Origin: Planctomycetota bacterium
GTDB taxonomy: Bacteria; Planctomycetota; Phycisphaerae; Phycisphaerales; UBA1924
Direction of reading: 5' to 3'
DNA: 64,000 nt
NCBI GenBank assembly: GCA_020831805.1
Contig: JAFIFX010000005.1
Coordinates: forward strand, 180,917 to 244,916
Of this stretch, positions 8,051 through 16,794 are shown one piece after another (the stretch's first letter is position 1; each line of letters begins with the position of its first letter). The position numbers and the translations under genes were made by a program. The notes under the pieces were generated by a model. It ran no database searches and was not told where the DNA came from. It worked only from the letters and a program-made list of their open reading frames with translations.

Positions 8051-8776
8051 ATGGATACGACCTGCAAGGTCAGCGCGATCGTTGTGCTCGCATCGCTGGC
8101 TGGAAGCGTGATTGCGAACCCGATCCTGATCGCCGACTCGGTGAGCGACTTCTCCGGGGTGCAAGGCCAGAACGGCTGGAGCTACGGCTGGTACAGCTCC
8201 GAGAACGTGAACGCGGGTTCCGGCTTCTCGGTGAACATGCCTGGCTTCAACCCTTTCTCGAGCTTTGAGCCGATGACGGGCTGGTGGTCGACGGACCCGA
8301 ACTCAGCCGCGAGCACGCCGCAGTCCGGGGCGGTGCCCGGCACCTACGCGGTTATCACCGCGGAACTGATGCACCCGCACGCCGCGCTGCCCGGCGCCAA
8401 CCTGGTCGCCGAGGACCTCTGGGTTTCGCGTCGCTGGGTGAGCAACACGAGCGGGCTGGTGACGCTGGCCGGATCCATCGCGCATCACGACTACGGCGGG
8501 TTCATGGTCGGCGACGGCACCGAGACGCACATCCTGATCGACGGCGTCGCCGTGTTCAGTTACGATGTCGCGTTCCAGGACTTCGCCGGGACGAGCTACT
8601 CGTTCGATGTGAATATCTCGCAGGGCTCGGTGATCGAGATGATCGTCGGTGCGAAGGATGACCCGCTCTTCGACGCGACCCGGTTCGACATGACCGTCAC
8701 GCTCGTGCCCGCGCCGGGTGCGCTGGCCCTGATCGGGCTGGGCGGTGTGTTCGCCGGGGGTCGTCGCCGGAAGTAA
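8051..8776 (+). CDS. PEP-CTERM-like secreted protein, paralogue B
   Basis: A 241-residue exported protein preceded by a strong AAAGGAGGAAGAAG ribosome binding site. The signal peptide (about residues 1-22, ending VIANP) is followed by PILIADSVSDFSGVQGQNGW and SYGWY, the same opening as the paralogue at 6793. LMHPH, SRRWVSN, HILIDGV, QGSVIEM and LFDATRF also match between the two. The tail VPAPGALALIGLGGVFAGG plus RRRK is a PEP-CTERM-like sorting signal. Function is unknown. Gly, Ser and aromatic content suggests a surface or matrix component, which is an inference. Confidence 0.87.
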   Translation: MDTTCKVSAIVVLASLAGSVIANPILIADSVSDFSGVQGQNGWSYGWYSSENVNAGSGFSVNMPGFNPFSSFEPMTGWWSTDPNSAASTPQSGAVPGTYAVITAELMHPHAALPGANLVAEDLWVSRRWVSNTSGLVTLAGSIAHHDYGGFMVGDGTETHILIDGVAVFSYDVAFQDFAGTSYSFDVNISQGSVIEMIVGAKDDPLFDATRFDMTVTLVPAPGALALIGLGGVFAGGRRRK

Positions 8777-8788
8777 TCAGAAACATCC

Positions 8789-8835
8789 CGCCCCGGGGTT
8801 CTGCTCGGGGCGCATCCCCGGCCCGAACGGGCCGG
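8789..8835. terminator. Two hairpins between convergent PEP-CTERM and sdh genes
   Basis: CGCCCCG pairs with CGGGGCG (8789-8812), and CCGGCCC with GGGCCGG (8818-8835, loop GAAC). Neither has a T-run, but their place between convergent stops suggests a bidirectional end. Confidence 0.45.
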
Positions 8836-8873
8836 ACCCACCACTGCACGCGTTCACGCGATGATTCGGGGCG

Positions 8874-9722
8874 TTACTTGCCTCTGAAGAACCGCGTGAA
8901 CGCGTGTATTGTTGTGCTGCGGCCGACGGCGGCGATGGACTCGGTCAGCGGGATGCCCTTGGGGCAGACCTTGACGCAGTTCTGGGCGTTGCCGCAGTCC
9001 GACACGCCGCCGGGGCCCATCATGGCTTCGAGGCGGTCGGCCTTGAGTCGCTTGCCGGTTTCGTGCTCGTTGAAGAGTCTGACCTGGCTGATTGCGGCGG
9101 CGCCGATGAACGCGGTGTCCCAGTCCTTGGGGTCCTCTTCCTTGAGGTACTGGGGGCAGGCGTCGAGACAGCAGCCGCAGGACATGCACTCGGACAGGGC
9201 GTACCGCGTCTGCTGCTGCTCGGGGGATTCCTTCGGGCCCGGGCCGAGGTTGTAGGTCCCGTCGATGGGGACCCAGGCCTTGACACGCCTGAGGGCCTGG
9301 AACATCCGCTCGCGGTCGACCCAGAGGTCGCGGATGACCGGGAACTTGCTCATGGGCTCGAGGGTGAGGGTGTCGCCTTCCTCGGGTGCGTACTCGTCGA
9401 TGAGGCAGGAGCAGGACTGGCGGACACGACCGTTGATGACCATGGTGCAGGCGCCGCAGACCTCCTCAAGGCAGCCGGAATCCCAGACCACAGGGCTGGT
9501 CCTTTGGCCGTCGGTGGTGACGGGGTGGGCGGCGATCCACTTGAGGCAGGAGATGACATTGGAGCCAGGCTCGGTGGGGACCTTGAAGGACTCCCAGCGG
9601 TCGGGCTTGCCGGGGCCATCGCAGCGTTTGATCTTGAAGATCACGGTGCGTCCGGCCTTGGCGCGCTTGCGGTTGGCCAGCCGGGTCTCTGCGTCGAAGG
9701 CGTGGGCTTGTGCGACACTCAT
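8874..9722 (-). CDS. sdhB: Succinate dehydrogenase iron-sulfur subunit
   Basis: SdhB passes electrons from the flavoprotein to quinone through three clusters. All ligands are present in this 282-residue protein: C84, C89, C92 and C104 for [2Fe-2S] (SGCLEEVCGAC...SC); C179, C182, C185 and C189 (CMSCGCCLDAC) with C243, C249 and C253 (DCGNAQNCVKVCPKG) for the [4Fe-4S] and [3Fe-4S] clusters. It is the last gene of sdhC-sdhA-sdhB, 23 bp after sdhA. The gene order and the large single cytochrome subunit indicate the B. subtilis/menaquinone type of complex II. Confidence 0.97.
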   Translation of the reverse strand: MSVAQAHAFDAETRLANRKRAKAGRTVIFKIKRCDGPGKPDRWESFKVPTEPGSNVISCLKWIAAHPVTTDGQRTSPVVWDSGCLEEVCGACTMVINGRVRQSCSCLIDEYAPEEGDTLTLEPMSKFPVIRDLWVDRERMFQALRRVKAWVPIDGTYNLGPGPKESPEQQQTRYALSECMSCGCCLDACPQYLKEEDPKDWDTAFIGAAAISQVRLFNEHETGKRLKADRLEAMMGPGGVSDCGNAQNCVKVCPKGIPLTESIAAVGRSTTIHAFTRFFRGK

Positions 9723-9745
9723 GGCGTGCCTGCCTTTCGTGGTTC

Positions 9746-11722
9746 TCAGGAAGCGGCGGCCGTCTGGGCCGCGGGCTTGGCGTCGGTCTTCTTGGAATCG
9801 GTCTTGCCGTAGGTGCGTGCGCGGGGCTTGACGAGCGGTCCGCGGACGGGGGCGAACTCGATCTCGGAGGATCGGGTGTCGGGGTTGTAGCGGGCGATCG
9901 AGGTCTTGTAGAAGCGTTCGTCGTTGCGTTCGGGGAAGTCCTTACGGTAGTGGGCGCCGCGGGACTCCTCGCGGAGCAGGCCGGCCTTGAGCATGGCCTC
10001 GGCAAGGATCAGCATGTCGCCGGTGGCGCGGGCGAATGAGAGGGACTGGTTGGTCCAGCCGGCGTTGTCGCCGAGCTCGACCTTCTGGTACCGTTCGCGG
10101 AGCTCGGCGACCTTCCTGAGGGCCTGCTCGAGGCGGGCGCCGGTCTTGACGACGGTCGAGGCGGCGGTCATCTCGTCGCCGAGTTCCTTGGCGATCAGGT
10201 AGGGGTTGCGGGACTCGTCGCCGGAGTCGTTGGAGGCTGAGGCGACGAGGCGGTCGTGCTTGTCCTGCTCACGCTTGACGAAACGGTCGTACACGCCCTG
10301 ATCGACGGCGTCGACGCCGGGTGTGTCCGCGTCGCGGATGTAGTTGACGACGGACACGCCGTTGCACAACCCGTCGAAGATGCAGGAGAGCAGGGCGTTG
10401 GCGCCCAGGCGGTTGGCCCCGTGGTAGGCGAAGTTGACCTCGCCGAAGGCGTAGAGGCCCTTGATGTTGGACATCATGTTGTTGGGCGCGCCGATCGTCA
10501 TGCCGTGCCCGGGCTGGGCGTCGACGGGGACGGAGCTGCCGGACTTGTGGCCTGGGCGGGGCTCGCTCGGCTCGTAGTCGCCGGCGGTGTAGGTGGTCCA
10601 CAGGCCGCCCATGGAATAGTGGACCGCGGGGAAGATCTTCATGGGTGTGAAGCGGGGGTCCTCGCCCACGAACTTCTCGTAGATCTCCATGATGCCGCCG
10701 AGCTTGCGGGTGAGGTAATCGGGATCGCGGTGGGTCAGGTCGAGGTAGACCTGGTTCTGGCCGTCGACGCCCATGCCCTCATTGACGCAGATGTCGAAGA
10801 TCTCGCGGGTGGCGATATCGCGGGGGACGATGTTGCCGTAGGCGGGGTAGCGTTCCTCGAGGAAGTAGTAGCGTTCGCTCTCCGGGATGTCGGCGGGCCT
10901 GCGGGTGTCGCCCTTCTTGCGGGGGACCCAGACGCGGCCGCCCTCGCCGCGGGCGGACTCGGACATGAGGCGGAGCTTGTCGGCGCCGGGGATGGCGGTC
11001 GGGTGGACCTGGATCATCTCGGGGTTGCCGTACCAGGCGCCCTCCTGGTAGCAGCGGGCGGCGGCGCCGCCGGTGCAGATGACCGAGTTGGTGGACTTGC
11101 CGAAGATCAGCCCGTTGCCGCCGGTGGCCATGACGACAGCGGCGCCGCGGAAGGCGCGGATCTGCATGGTCCGCATGTCCTGGGCGACGATGCCGACACA
11201 GCGCTTCTCGTCGCCCTCGCCCTCGGTGACGGGCCAGAGGAACTCCCAGAACTCGTACTTGCGGACCTTGCCCTCGGACTCGTAGCGCCGGGTCTGCTCG
11301 TCGAGGGCGTAGAGGAGTTGCTGGCCGGTGGTGGCGCCGGAGAAGTGGGTGCGCTTGAACAGCGAGCCGCCGAAGAGGCGCAGGTCGCGGAAGCCCTCGG
11401 CGGTGCGGTTGAACGGCACGCCCATGCGGTCGAGCAGGTCGATGATCTTGGGGGCCCAGTTGGCCATCTCCAGGACGGGGTGCTGATCGGCGAGGAAGTC
11501 GCCGCCGTAGACCGTCTCGTCGAAGTGCTCGTACTCTGAATAGCCCTGCTGGCGTGCGACCTCGTTGCAGGCGTTGATGCCGCCCTGGGCGCACACGGAG
11601 TGGGAGCGTTTGACGGGGACCATGCTGAACAGGTCCACAGGGACACCCGACTCGGCGATGCGGACCGACGCGGCCAGACCGGCCAGCCCGCCCCCGACCA
11701 CGATCACACGCTGTTCTGCCAT
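9746..11722 (-). CDS. sdhA: Succinate dehydrogenase flavoprotein subunit
   Basis: SdhA oxidises succinate to fumarate with covalently bound FAD. I place the start at ATG 11722 (MAEQRVIVVGGGLAGLAAS) because GAGG lies 7 nt upstream and this puts the dinucleotide fold at the N-terminus; ATG 11758 would add 12 residues. Motifs: GGGLAG, SHSVCAQGGINA (the His is the FAD attachment site), HFSGATTGQQLL, MATGGNG, HPTAIPGA, and HGANRLGANALLSCIFDG near residue 450. The C-terminus (KTDSKKTDAKPAAQTAAAS) is a low-complexity extension. About 658 residues is the size of the B. subtilis-like class. Confidence 0.97.
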   Translation of the reverse strand: MAEQRVIVVGGGLAGLAASVRIAESGVPVDLFSMVPVKRSHSVCAQGGINACNEVARQQGYSEYEHFDETVYGGDFLADQHPVLEMANWAPKIIDLLDRMGVPFNRTAEGFRDLRLFGGSLFKRTHFSGATTGQQLLYALDEQTRRYESEGKVRKYEFWEFLWPVTEGEGDEKRCVGIVAQDMRTMQIRAFRGAAVVMATGGNGLIFGKSTNSVICTGGAAARCYQEGAWYGNPEMIQVHPTAIPGADKLRLMSESARGEGGRVWVPRKKGDTRRPADIPESERYYFLEERYPAYGNIVPRDIATREIFDICVNEGMGVDGQNQVYLDLTHRDPDYLTRKLGGIMEIYEKFVGEDPRFTPMKIFPAVHYSMGGLWTTYTAGDYEPSEPRPGHKSGSSVPVDAQPGHGMTIGAPNNMMSNIKGLYAFGEVNFAYHGANRLGANALLSCIFDGLCNGVSVVNYIRDADTPGVDAVDQGVYDRFVKREQDKHDRLVASASNDSGDESRNPYLIAKELGDEMTAASTVVKTGARLEQALRKVAELRERYQKVELGDNAGWTNQSLSFARATGDMLILAEAMLKAGLLREESRGAHYRKDFPERNDERFYKTSIARYNPDTRSSEIEFAPVRGPLVKPRARTYGKTDSKKTDAKPAAQTAAAS

Positions 11723-11794
11723 CACGAACCTCGATTCACTGTGGATTCGTCCTGCCAAACAGGACCGATTCGGGTCCTGCCGGATGTTCGTCGT

Positions 11795-12646
11795 TCAGGG
11801 TTGTGGGATGCCGTCCGGCCTGGGGGTGTGGGCCGCTTGCGGGTCCGCGATTGCCGGCGCGGCGTATGTGCCGGCCTGGAGGGACTCCTCGACGGCTCGG
11901 GCGTCGTCGTGGTCTCCAATGAACACGGCCCCTAGCGCGGACCAGGCGGCCAGCATCAGGCCGACGCCCATCGCGAAGCAGACATAGCCCCACCGCTTCT
12001 GGGCCTGCTCAGAGATGGTGATGCCCCAGGTGATCGCGGCGGTCCACAGGCCGTTGGCGAAGTGGAAGACGAGGAGGGAGACACCGATGAAGTAGCCGAG
12101 CGAGACGATCAGGCCGGCGGTGGTCCAGCCCTCCGGGGAACCCTGCACGGCGGCGATGAGGGTGGAGGCGCTGTAGTCGTGGGACCACTTGGTGCCGCTG
12201 GGAACCAGGAAGGTCCACCCCCAGCGGAGCGTGGCCACATGGTAGAAGATGAAGAGGATGCCGATGTAGCCGGACCAGCGCTGGAGGGTGTAGCGCCAGT
12301 TGTCGCGGTAGGCGTAGTTGGCGTTGTTGGGCTTGCCGGTGAAGGCGTAGATGAACCCAAGCCCGGCGTGGAAGGCGATCGAGACCCAGAGGGTGATCTC
12401 GATCAGGAGCAGGTGGGGCACCTGCGTGTTGATCCAGTCGACTTCCTTCTGGAAGTAGGCGTAACCGCCCTCCTGCAGGCCCATGCCCTCGCCCTTTTCG
12501 CGGAGACCGAACTTGCCCCAGGCGAGGGACGAGTTGGTAACGAGGTGGGCGATCAGGAACACGCCGATGGGCACGATGCCCGTGAGCGAGTGGAGGCGGC
12601 GGAGAAGGAAGTGGTGCTTGTCGAGGAACCCTTGGCGGTCGCTCAC
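11795..12646 (-). CDS. sdhC: Succinate dehydrogenase cytochrome b558 subunit
   Basis: This is the single membrane anchor of B. subtilis-type complex II, with five predicted transmembrane helices and two haems b. It starts with GTG at 12646. Conserved His positions typical of haem ligation occur in RRLHSLTGIVPIGVF (first helix), FHAGLGF, FYHVATLRWGW and FHFANGLW. The 283-residue length includes a Pro/Ala-rich C-terminal tail after the last helix. It heads the sdhCAB operon. A complex of this type usually works with menaquinone; that is inferred from the family, not from this sequence. Confidence 0.92.
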   Translation of the reverse strand: MSDRQGFLDKHHFLLRRLHSLTGIVPIGVFLIAHLVTNSSLAWGKFGLREKGEGMGLQEGGYAYFQKEVDWINTQVPHLLLIEITLWVSIAFHAGLGFIYAFTGKPNNANYAYRDNWRYTLQRWSGYIGILFIFYHVATLRWGWTFLVPSGTKWSHDYSASTLIAAVQGSPEGWTTAGLIVSLGYFIGVSLLVFHFANGLWTAAITWGITISEQAQKRWGYVCFAMGVGLMLAAWSALGAVFIGDHDDARAVEESLQAGTYAAPAIADPQAAHTPRPDGIPQP

Positions 12647-12725
12647 GGTCTGGACTCCGGGTGCCGGGAGAAGAAGGGGCGGGAGACGGTCGAACGGACG
12701 GAACGGTCTATCGGCTTTCGGGGGG

Positions 12726-13175
12726 TCATCCCGGCATCGGGCCGGGGCTGAATCCTCTGGAAACCTGCTCGGCGGTGATCTTTCCCTCGGCCTGGGCCTT
12801 CATCACGGCCTCGTGGACCTCGACATAGATCATGCGGATCTCGTTGAGGGTGCCCTGGAGGAGCGCGTTCTCCTCTTCAGAGAGGTTGCCCTTGGTCTTC
12901 TCTTCGATGACACCGATGAGATCGATTTGCATCTTGGCGATGTCGAGCGCGATCACGCCGCGTCCGGACTGATCCGGGATCTGGCCCAGATACATGAGGG
13001 CCTGGGAGGCGAGCAGCGAGACAAGGTGCTCGAAGGAAGGCTTTTCGGGCATGTCGCCGGCGGGGTCCGAGGGCTTCTTGGCAGCCTCGGTCTGGGCGAG
13101 TTTTTCTTTCTCAGCCCGGGCTGCCGACTTCCAGTCGTCATCGACGATAATCTTAGGTTGATTGGCGTCCGCCAC
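12726..13175 (-). CDS. DUF1844 domain protein
   Basis: A 149-residue cytoplasmic protein with the DUF1844 core: FEHLVSLLASQALMYLGQIPD (about 48-68), then IALDIAKMQIDLIGVIEEKTKGNLS and a helix with ALLQGTLNEIRMIYVEV. The N-terminus is charged and probably disordered, and the tail is Pro/Gly-rich. The domain is widespread in Planctomycetota and Acidobacteriota and has no known function. It lies 80 bp upstream of sdhC on the same strand, so co-transcription with sdhCAB is possible but not shown. It is divergent from the SurA-like lipoprotein. Confidence 0.88.
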   Translation of the reverse strand: MADANQPKIIVDDDWKSAARAEKEKLAQTEAAKKPSDPAGDMPEKPSFEHLVSLLASQALMYLGQIPDQSGRGVIALDIAKMQIDLIGVIEEKTKGNLSEEENALLQGTLNEIRMIYVEVHEAVMKAQAEGKITAEQVSRGFSPGPMPG

Positions 13176-13258
13176 GGCGGGCCTCCTCGGTTGGGGTGAA
13201 ACAGGTCATGGTAGGCCGAAATTTGGGTCCGAAACGGGCCGCGACGGAAGGAAGCACG

Positions 13259-14569
13259 ATGCGAGCACGACAGACCGCGTTGATCCTGGCTGCGGGGGGT
13301 GTGCTCGGGCTGTCCGGCTGCGCGGGGCCTGGGGGGTCGGGCTCGTCGGGCCGGGGCGGGATGGAGCCGGTGCGGCCGGAGGCGTTCGCCCGGGAAACCG
13401 GCGGGGCCGAAACCGCGATCGAACCGGGGGCCGGCGTGGCACGCGAAACGACGCCCCGCGCGGGGGCGCCGGGCGGGGCGAGCGTGGCCGTGCCGGGCCG
13501 CACACCGATGACCGATCCGATGCGCGCGTTCGGGGCCGAGCCGGTGGTGGTTCGCAGCACGGCCCCGCGTGCGGCCGAGCCAGCGCCCGCACGGGTGGAT
13601 CGGCGCTCGCTCGAACTGATCGATGCGAAGGTGGGCGACATCAACGGGCGGCCGATCTATGTGAGCAGCTTCTTCGCGCCGATCGAGGCGCGGCTGATGG
13701 CGGAGGCCGAGCGGCTGGACCGGAACGCGTGGCGTCGGCTGGCGGTGGAAGAGATCATCATGCCGCGGCTGGACGGGATCATCGCGGACGAGCTGCTGCG
13801 GGCCGAGGCGTTGGCGAGCCTGACGCCGCAGCAGCGCCAGGGCCTGCGCTCGTTCCTGACAGGGTTCCGGCGGGACCTGCTCAGCGAGAACCTCGGTTCG
13901 GAGCAGCTGGCCCGCCGGCGGCTGGAGACCGAGTCCGGGCGGACCCTGGACGATGCGTTGCGCGAGAAGGAAGAGGACACGCTGATCCGGCTGACGCTGT
14001 TCCAGCAGATCAACCGGCGGATCAATGTGTCGTGGCGGGACATCCGCCAGCGGTATGAGCGGGACCAGAATGTTTTCAACCCACCTCCTACGGCGATCTT
14101 CCGGATGATCCGCGTGCCGACGCAGAACACCGAGGCGGTCGAGCGGATCGGCGGGCGGCTGGCGGCCGACCCATTCGGCGAGGTCGCGGCCGACCCGGGC
14201 AACAACTTCCGGACCGAGGAGGGCGGGCTGGTCGAGGCCCGGTTCGAGGGCCCGTTCGAGCAAGGCGAGTTCTTCGGGGCCGCGGCCCTGAACGAGCGGG
14301 CCCGGACGCTCTCGACGGGGGGCGTGGTCGGGCCGTTCGAGCTCGGTTCGAGCACCTATTGGCTGCACCTGGAGGAGATCGAGCGGCAATCGGTCTCGCT
14401 GTACGACGCGCAGCTGCGGATCAATCAGGAGCTGACGCTGGAGCGCCGGCGGCATGAGCAGCGGGCCTATCTGGACCGGCTGATCGAACGGGCGCGGGTG
14501 AGCAACCGGGACGAGATGCTCCTGCGGCTGTTGCAGATCGCCGAGGAACGCTACGGGCCGCGGGGATGA
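13259..14569 (+). CDS. SurA/PrsA-like peptidyl-prolyl isomerase lipoprotein
   Basis: A 436-residue predicted lipoprotein. The start at ATG 13259 follows GGAAGGA and gives a lipoprotein signal (MRARQTALILAAGGVLGLSG then C, lipobox LSGC at about 15-18). A Gly/Ala/Pro-rich linker reaches to about residue 115. Then comes a SurA-like helical chaperone region (KVGDINGRPIYVSSFFAPIE, EEIIMPRLDGIIADELLRAEA) and a C-terminal region with the layout of a parvulin domain (AIFRMIRVPTQNTE...GGVVGPFELGSSTYWLHLEEI). The HxR...GG isomerase motifs are degenerate, so chaperone activity without isomerisation is likely. It overlaps yraN by 4 nt. Confidence 0.72.
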   Translation: MRARQTALILAAGGVLGLSGCAGPGGSGSSGRGGMEPVRPEAFARETGGAETAIEPGAGVARETTPRAGAPGGASVAVPGRTPMTDPMRAFGAEPVVVRSTAPRAAEPAPARVDRRSLELIDAKVGDINGRPIYVSSFFAPIEARLMAEAERLDRNAWRRLAVEEIIMPRLDGIIADELLRAEALASLTPQQRQGLRSFLTGFRRDLLSENLGSEQLARRRLETESGRTLDDALREKEEDTLIRLTLFQQINRRINVSWRDIRQRYERDQNVFNPPPTAIFRMIRVPTQNTEAVERIGGRLAADPFGEVAADPGNNFRTEEGGLVEARFEGPFEQGEFFGAAALNERARTLSTGGVVGPFELGSSTYWLHLEEIERQSVSLYDAQLRINQELTLERRRHEQRAYLDRLIERARVSNRDEMLLRLLQIAEERYGPRG

Positions 14570-14994
14570 GGCTCTGGCCGGGCCCGCGGGAGGACCAGCG
14601 AGGGATCTGGAAGCGCGGCGAGCGGGCGGCGGCGCGGGCGATGCGTCGGGCGGGCTGCCGCGTGATCGCGCGGAACCTCGTGCTGGGACCGGGGGAGATC
14701 GACCTGCTGTGCCTGGAGCGGAAGACCGGTGCGTTCGTCGTGGTCGAGGTGAAGGCGCGGATCGATCGTGGGGACGGGCGCCGGCCGGAGGACGCGATCA
14801 CCGCGGCCAAGAAGCGGAAGCTGGTTCAGCTCGCGCGGGCGCTCCAGCGGGACGGGCGGGTGCGTGGCAAGCCGATCCGGATCGATGTGGTGGCGGTGGT
14901 GTTTGCGTCGGGACGGCGGCGGGCGGTCGAGGTGCGGCGGTTTGAGGGGGCGGTGCGGGACGAGTCGGGGATGGGGCGGGCGGGCACGAAGTGA
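14566..14994 (+). CDS. YraN family (UPF0102) putative endonuclease
   Basis: A 142-residue protein of the YraN/UPF0102 family, which has the PD-(D/E)XK nuclease fold. The conserved line is GERAAARAMRRAGCRVIARN, then GEIDLLCLE (about 44-52) and VVVEVKAR (about 59-66), which supply the E...D...ExK site. Family members are widely conserved but of uncertain role. The ATG overlaps the stop of the preceding lipoprotein gene (ATGA), so translation is coupled. The C-terminus after about residue 125 is a non-conserved tail. Confidence 0.9.
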   Translation: MRLWPGPREDQRGIWKRGERAAARAMRRAGCRVIARNLVLGPGEIDLLCLERKTGAFVVVEVKARIDRGDGRRPEDAITAAKKRKLVQLARALQRDGRVRGKPIRIDVVAVVFASGRRRAVEVRRFEGAVRDESGMGRAGTK

Positions 14995-15116
14995 CCGGGC
15001 AGGAATGCGACGGGGGTCGCTCGCAACGGAGTGGTTCATCGCTCGGCTGCTGGGAGGGCCGTGTCTGATGCGACGCGGTCACGGTCCGATTGCTTCGTGC
15101 GCGGGCTGCTTTGGCG

Positions 15117-16763
15117 TCAGGCGGTGCGGCCCGTGAGGGCCAGCCGGTCCGCGCTGGTGATCTCGACCTCGACGATCGAGCCGAGCATCCGCTTGGCCTT
15201 GGCGCTAGGAACCTCGAAGAAGACGATCAGGTCCGTGTCGGTGCGGCCGGAGAGTTGAACGGTCTCGTCGGTGTCGGGCAGTTCGAGGGTCGCGGCGGCG
15301 GCCGGGTCGCGGCCCCCCACCGTGATGCCGACCATGCCCGAACCGGGCTTGACATCGGCGCCGCGTTTTTTCATCTCGGCGCGGCTCACGCCCTCGACCA
15401 GCACCTCGAATCGCCGGCCGATCTGCTCGCGGCTGATCGAATCGGAGATCTCGCTCTGCAGGGCGAGGAGTTCGTTGTTGCGGCGGCGCTTGACGGCGTC
15501 GGGGATGTCGTCGGGGATGCGGTCGTAGGCGACCGTGCCGGGGCGGGGGGAGTACTTGAAGATGAACTGGTTCTTGCAGCGTGAGCGGACCAGCATGTCC
15601 TTGGTGGCCTGGTGGTCTTCCTCGGTCTCGGTGGGGAAGCCGACGATGACATCGCCGGAGAGCATCAGGGGGCGGCCGATCTCGGGCTTGTCGAGGATGC
15701 TGCGGGCGCGGGCGACGAACTCGTCGTACTCGGCGATGGTGTAGCCGCGGTTCATCATCTTGAGGATGCGGTCCGAGCCGGACTGGGCCGGGACATGCAG
15801 GTAGCGGCACAGGCGGGGGTGGTCGCGGATGACCTCGAGCACATCGTCGCCGAAGTCGCGGGGGTAGCTGGTCACGAAGCGGAGGCGCTGGATCGCGGGG
15901 ACCTCGTCGTGGATGCGCCGCAGCAGGTCGGCGAAGGTGGTGGTGTTGGCCCCGGCGAAGGCGTCGCGGTGGTGGCTGCCCTTGTAGGTCCGGCCCTTCT
16001 GGGGCTGGGTGACGCCGTCGACGACGACGGCCGCGCCGTGCTCGAAGCGGTAGTGGTTGACGGTCTGGCCGAGCAGGGTGATCTCGATCACGCCGGCGTC
16101 GGCGAGTTTCTTGCACTCGTCGATGATGTGCTCGGGAGGTCGGTGGATCTCGGCGCCGCGGGTGTGGGGCACGACGCAGTAGGTGCAGAACTTGTTGCAG
16201 CCGCGGGTGATGCGGACATAGGCCGAGCGCTTGGCGTCGTCGTCGGTCGGGGACACCGCCCGGGCCAGGTCGAGCATCTCCAGGTCGTCACCGGCGGCGG
16301 CCAGCGTCGAGGACCGGCGCGAGGCCGATCCCTGCAGGGCCGAGACACGGGCGGAGCGGAGGTCGGCCGACGCCGGCCCGTCGGCCAGGAACGACGCGCG
16401 GGTGCGGACGGCGTTGTCGAGCAGGGCGGGGAGCTTGTCGAGTTCGGCCGGGCCGCACATGAGGTCCACGACCGGCATGCGTTTCATCAGGTCCGTGCCG
16501 TCGCGCTCGGCCATGCAGCCGAGGACCCCCACGACCAGGCCGGGGCGGCCGGCCTTCTCGGCCTTGAGGGCTCCCAGGCGGGACCAGACCTTCTGCTCGG
16601 CCCGCTCGCGGACGGAGCAGGTGTTGTAGAGCACGATGTCGGCCTGGTCCGAATCGGTGGTGAACGAGTAGCCCAGAGACGCGAGCTGGCCGGCGACCAG
16701 CTCGGAGTCCAGCTCGTTCATCTGGCAGCCGAAGGTTTCGAGATAGACGCGCTTGGGGGCCAT
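15117..16763 (-). CDS. miaB: tRNA-2-methylthio-N6-dimethylallyladenosine synthase MiaB
   Basis: MiaB is a radical-SAM enzyme that methylthiolates i6A37 of tRNA. The start at ATG 16763 (MAPKRVYLETFGCQMNELDS) is the family start, although the frame is open for 52 codons upstream. The first cluster uses C13, C49 and C83; the radical-SAM cluster is C189-x3-C193-x2-C196 (RGCNKFCTYC). A TRAM domain closes the protein. At 548 residues it is about 100 longer than usual. The extra length is an insertion between the UPF0004 and radical-SAM domains (about 120-180, low-complexity) and a loop around 245-285 (VVVDGVTQPQKGRTYKGSHH). Confidence 0.94.
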   Translation of the reverse strand: MAPKRVYLETFGCQMNELDSELVAGQLASLGYSFTTDSDQADIVLYNTCSVRERAEQKVWSRLGALKAEKAGRPGLVVGVLGCMAERDGTDLMKRMPVVDLMCGPAELDKLPALLDNAVRTRASFLADGPASADLRSARVSALQGSASRRSSTLAAAGDDLEMLDLARAVSPTDDDAKRSAYVRITRGCNKFCTYCVVPHTRGAEIHRPPEHIIDECKKLADAGVIEITLLGQTVNHYRFEHGAAVVVDGVTQPQKGRTYKGSHHRDAFAGANTTTFADLLRRIHDEVPAIQRLRFVTSYPRDFGDDVLEVIRDHPRLCRYLHVPAQSGSDRILKMMNRGYTIAEYDEFVARARSILDKPEIGRPLMLSGDVIVGFPTETEEDHQATKDMLVRSRCKNQFIFKYSPRPGTVAYDRIPDDIPDAVKRRRNNELLALQSEISDSISREQIGRRFEVLVEGVSRAEMKKRGADVKPGSGMVGITVGGRDPAAAATLELPDTDETVQLSGRTDTDLIVFFEVPSAKAKRMLGSIVEVEITSADRLALTGRTA

Positions 16764-16794
16764 GCGGCGATTGTAGGGGTCGGCGGGGCCGTGA

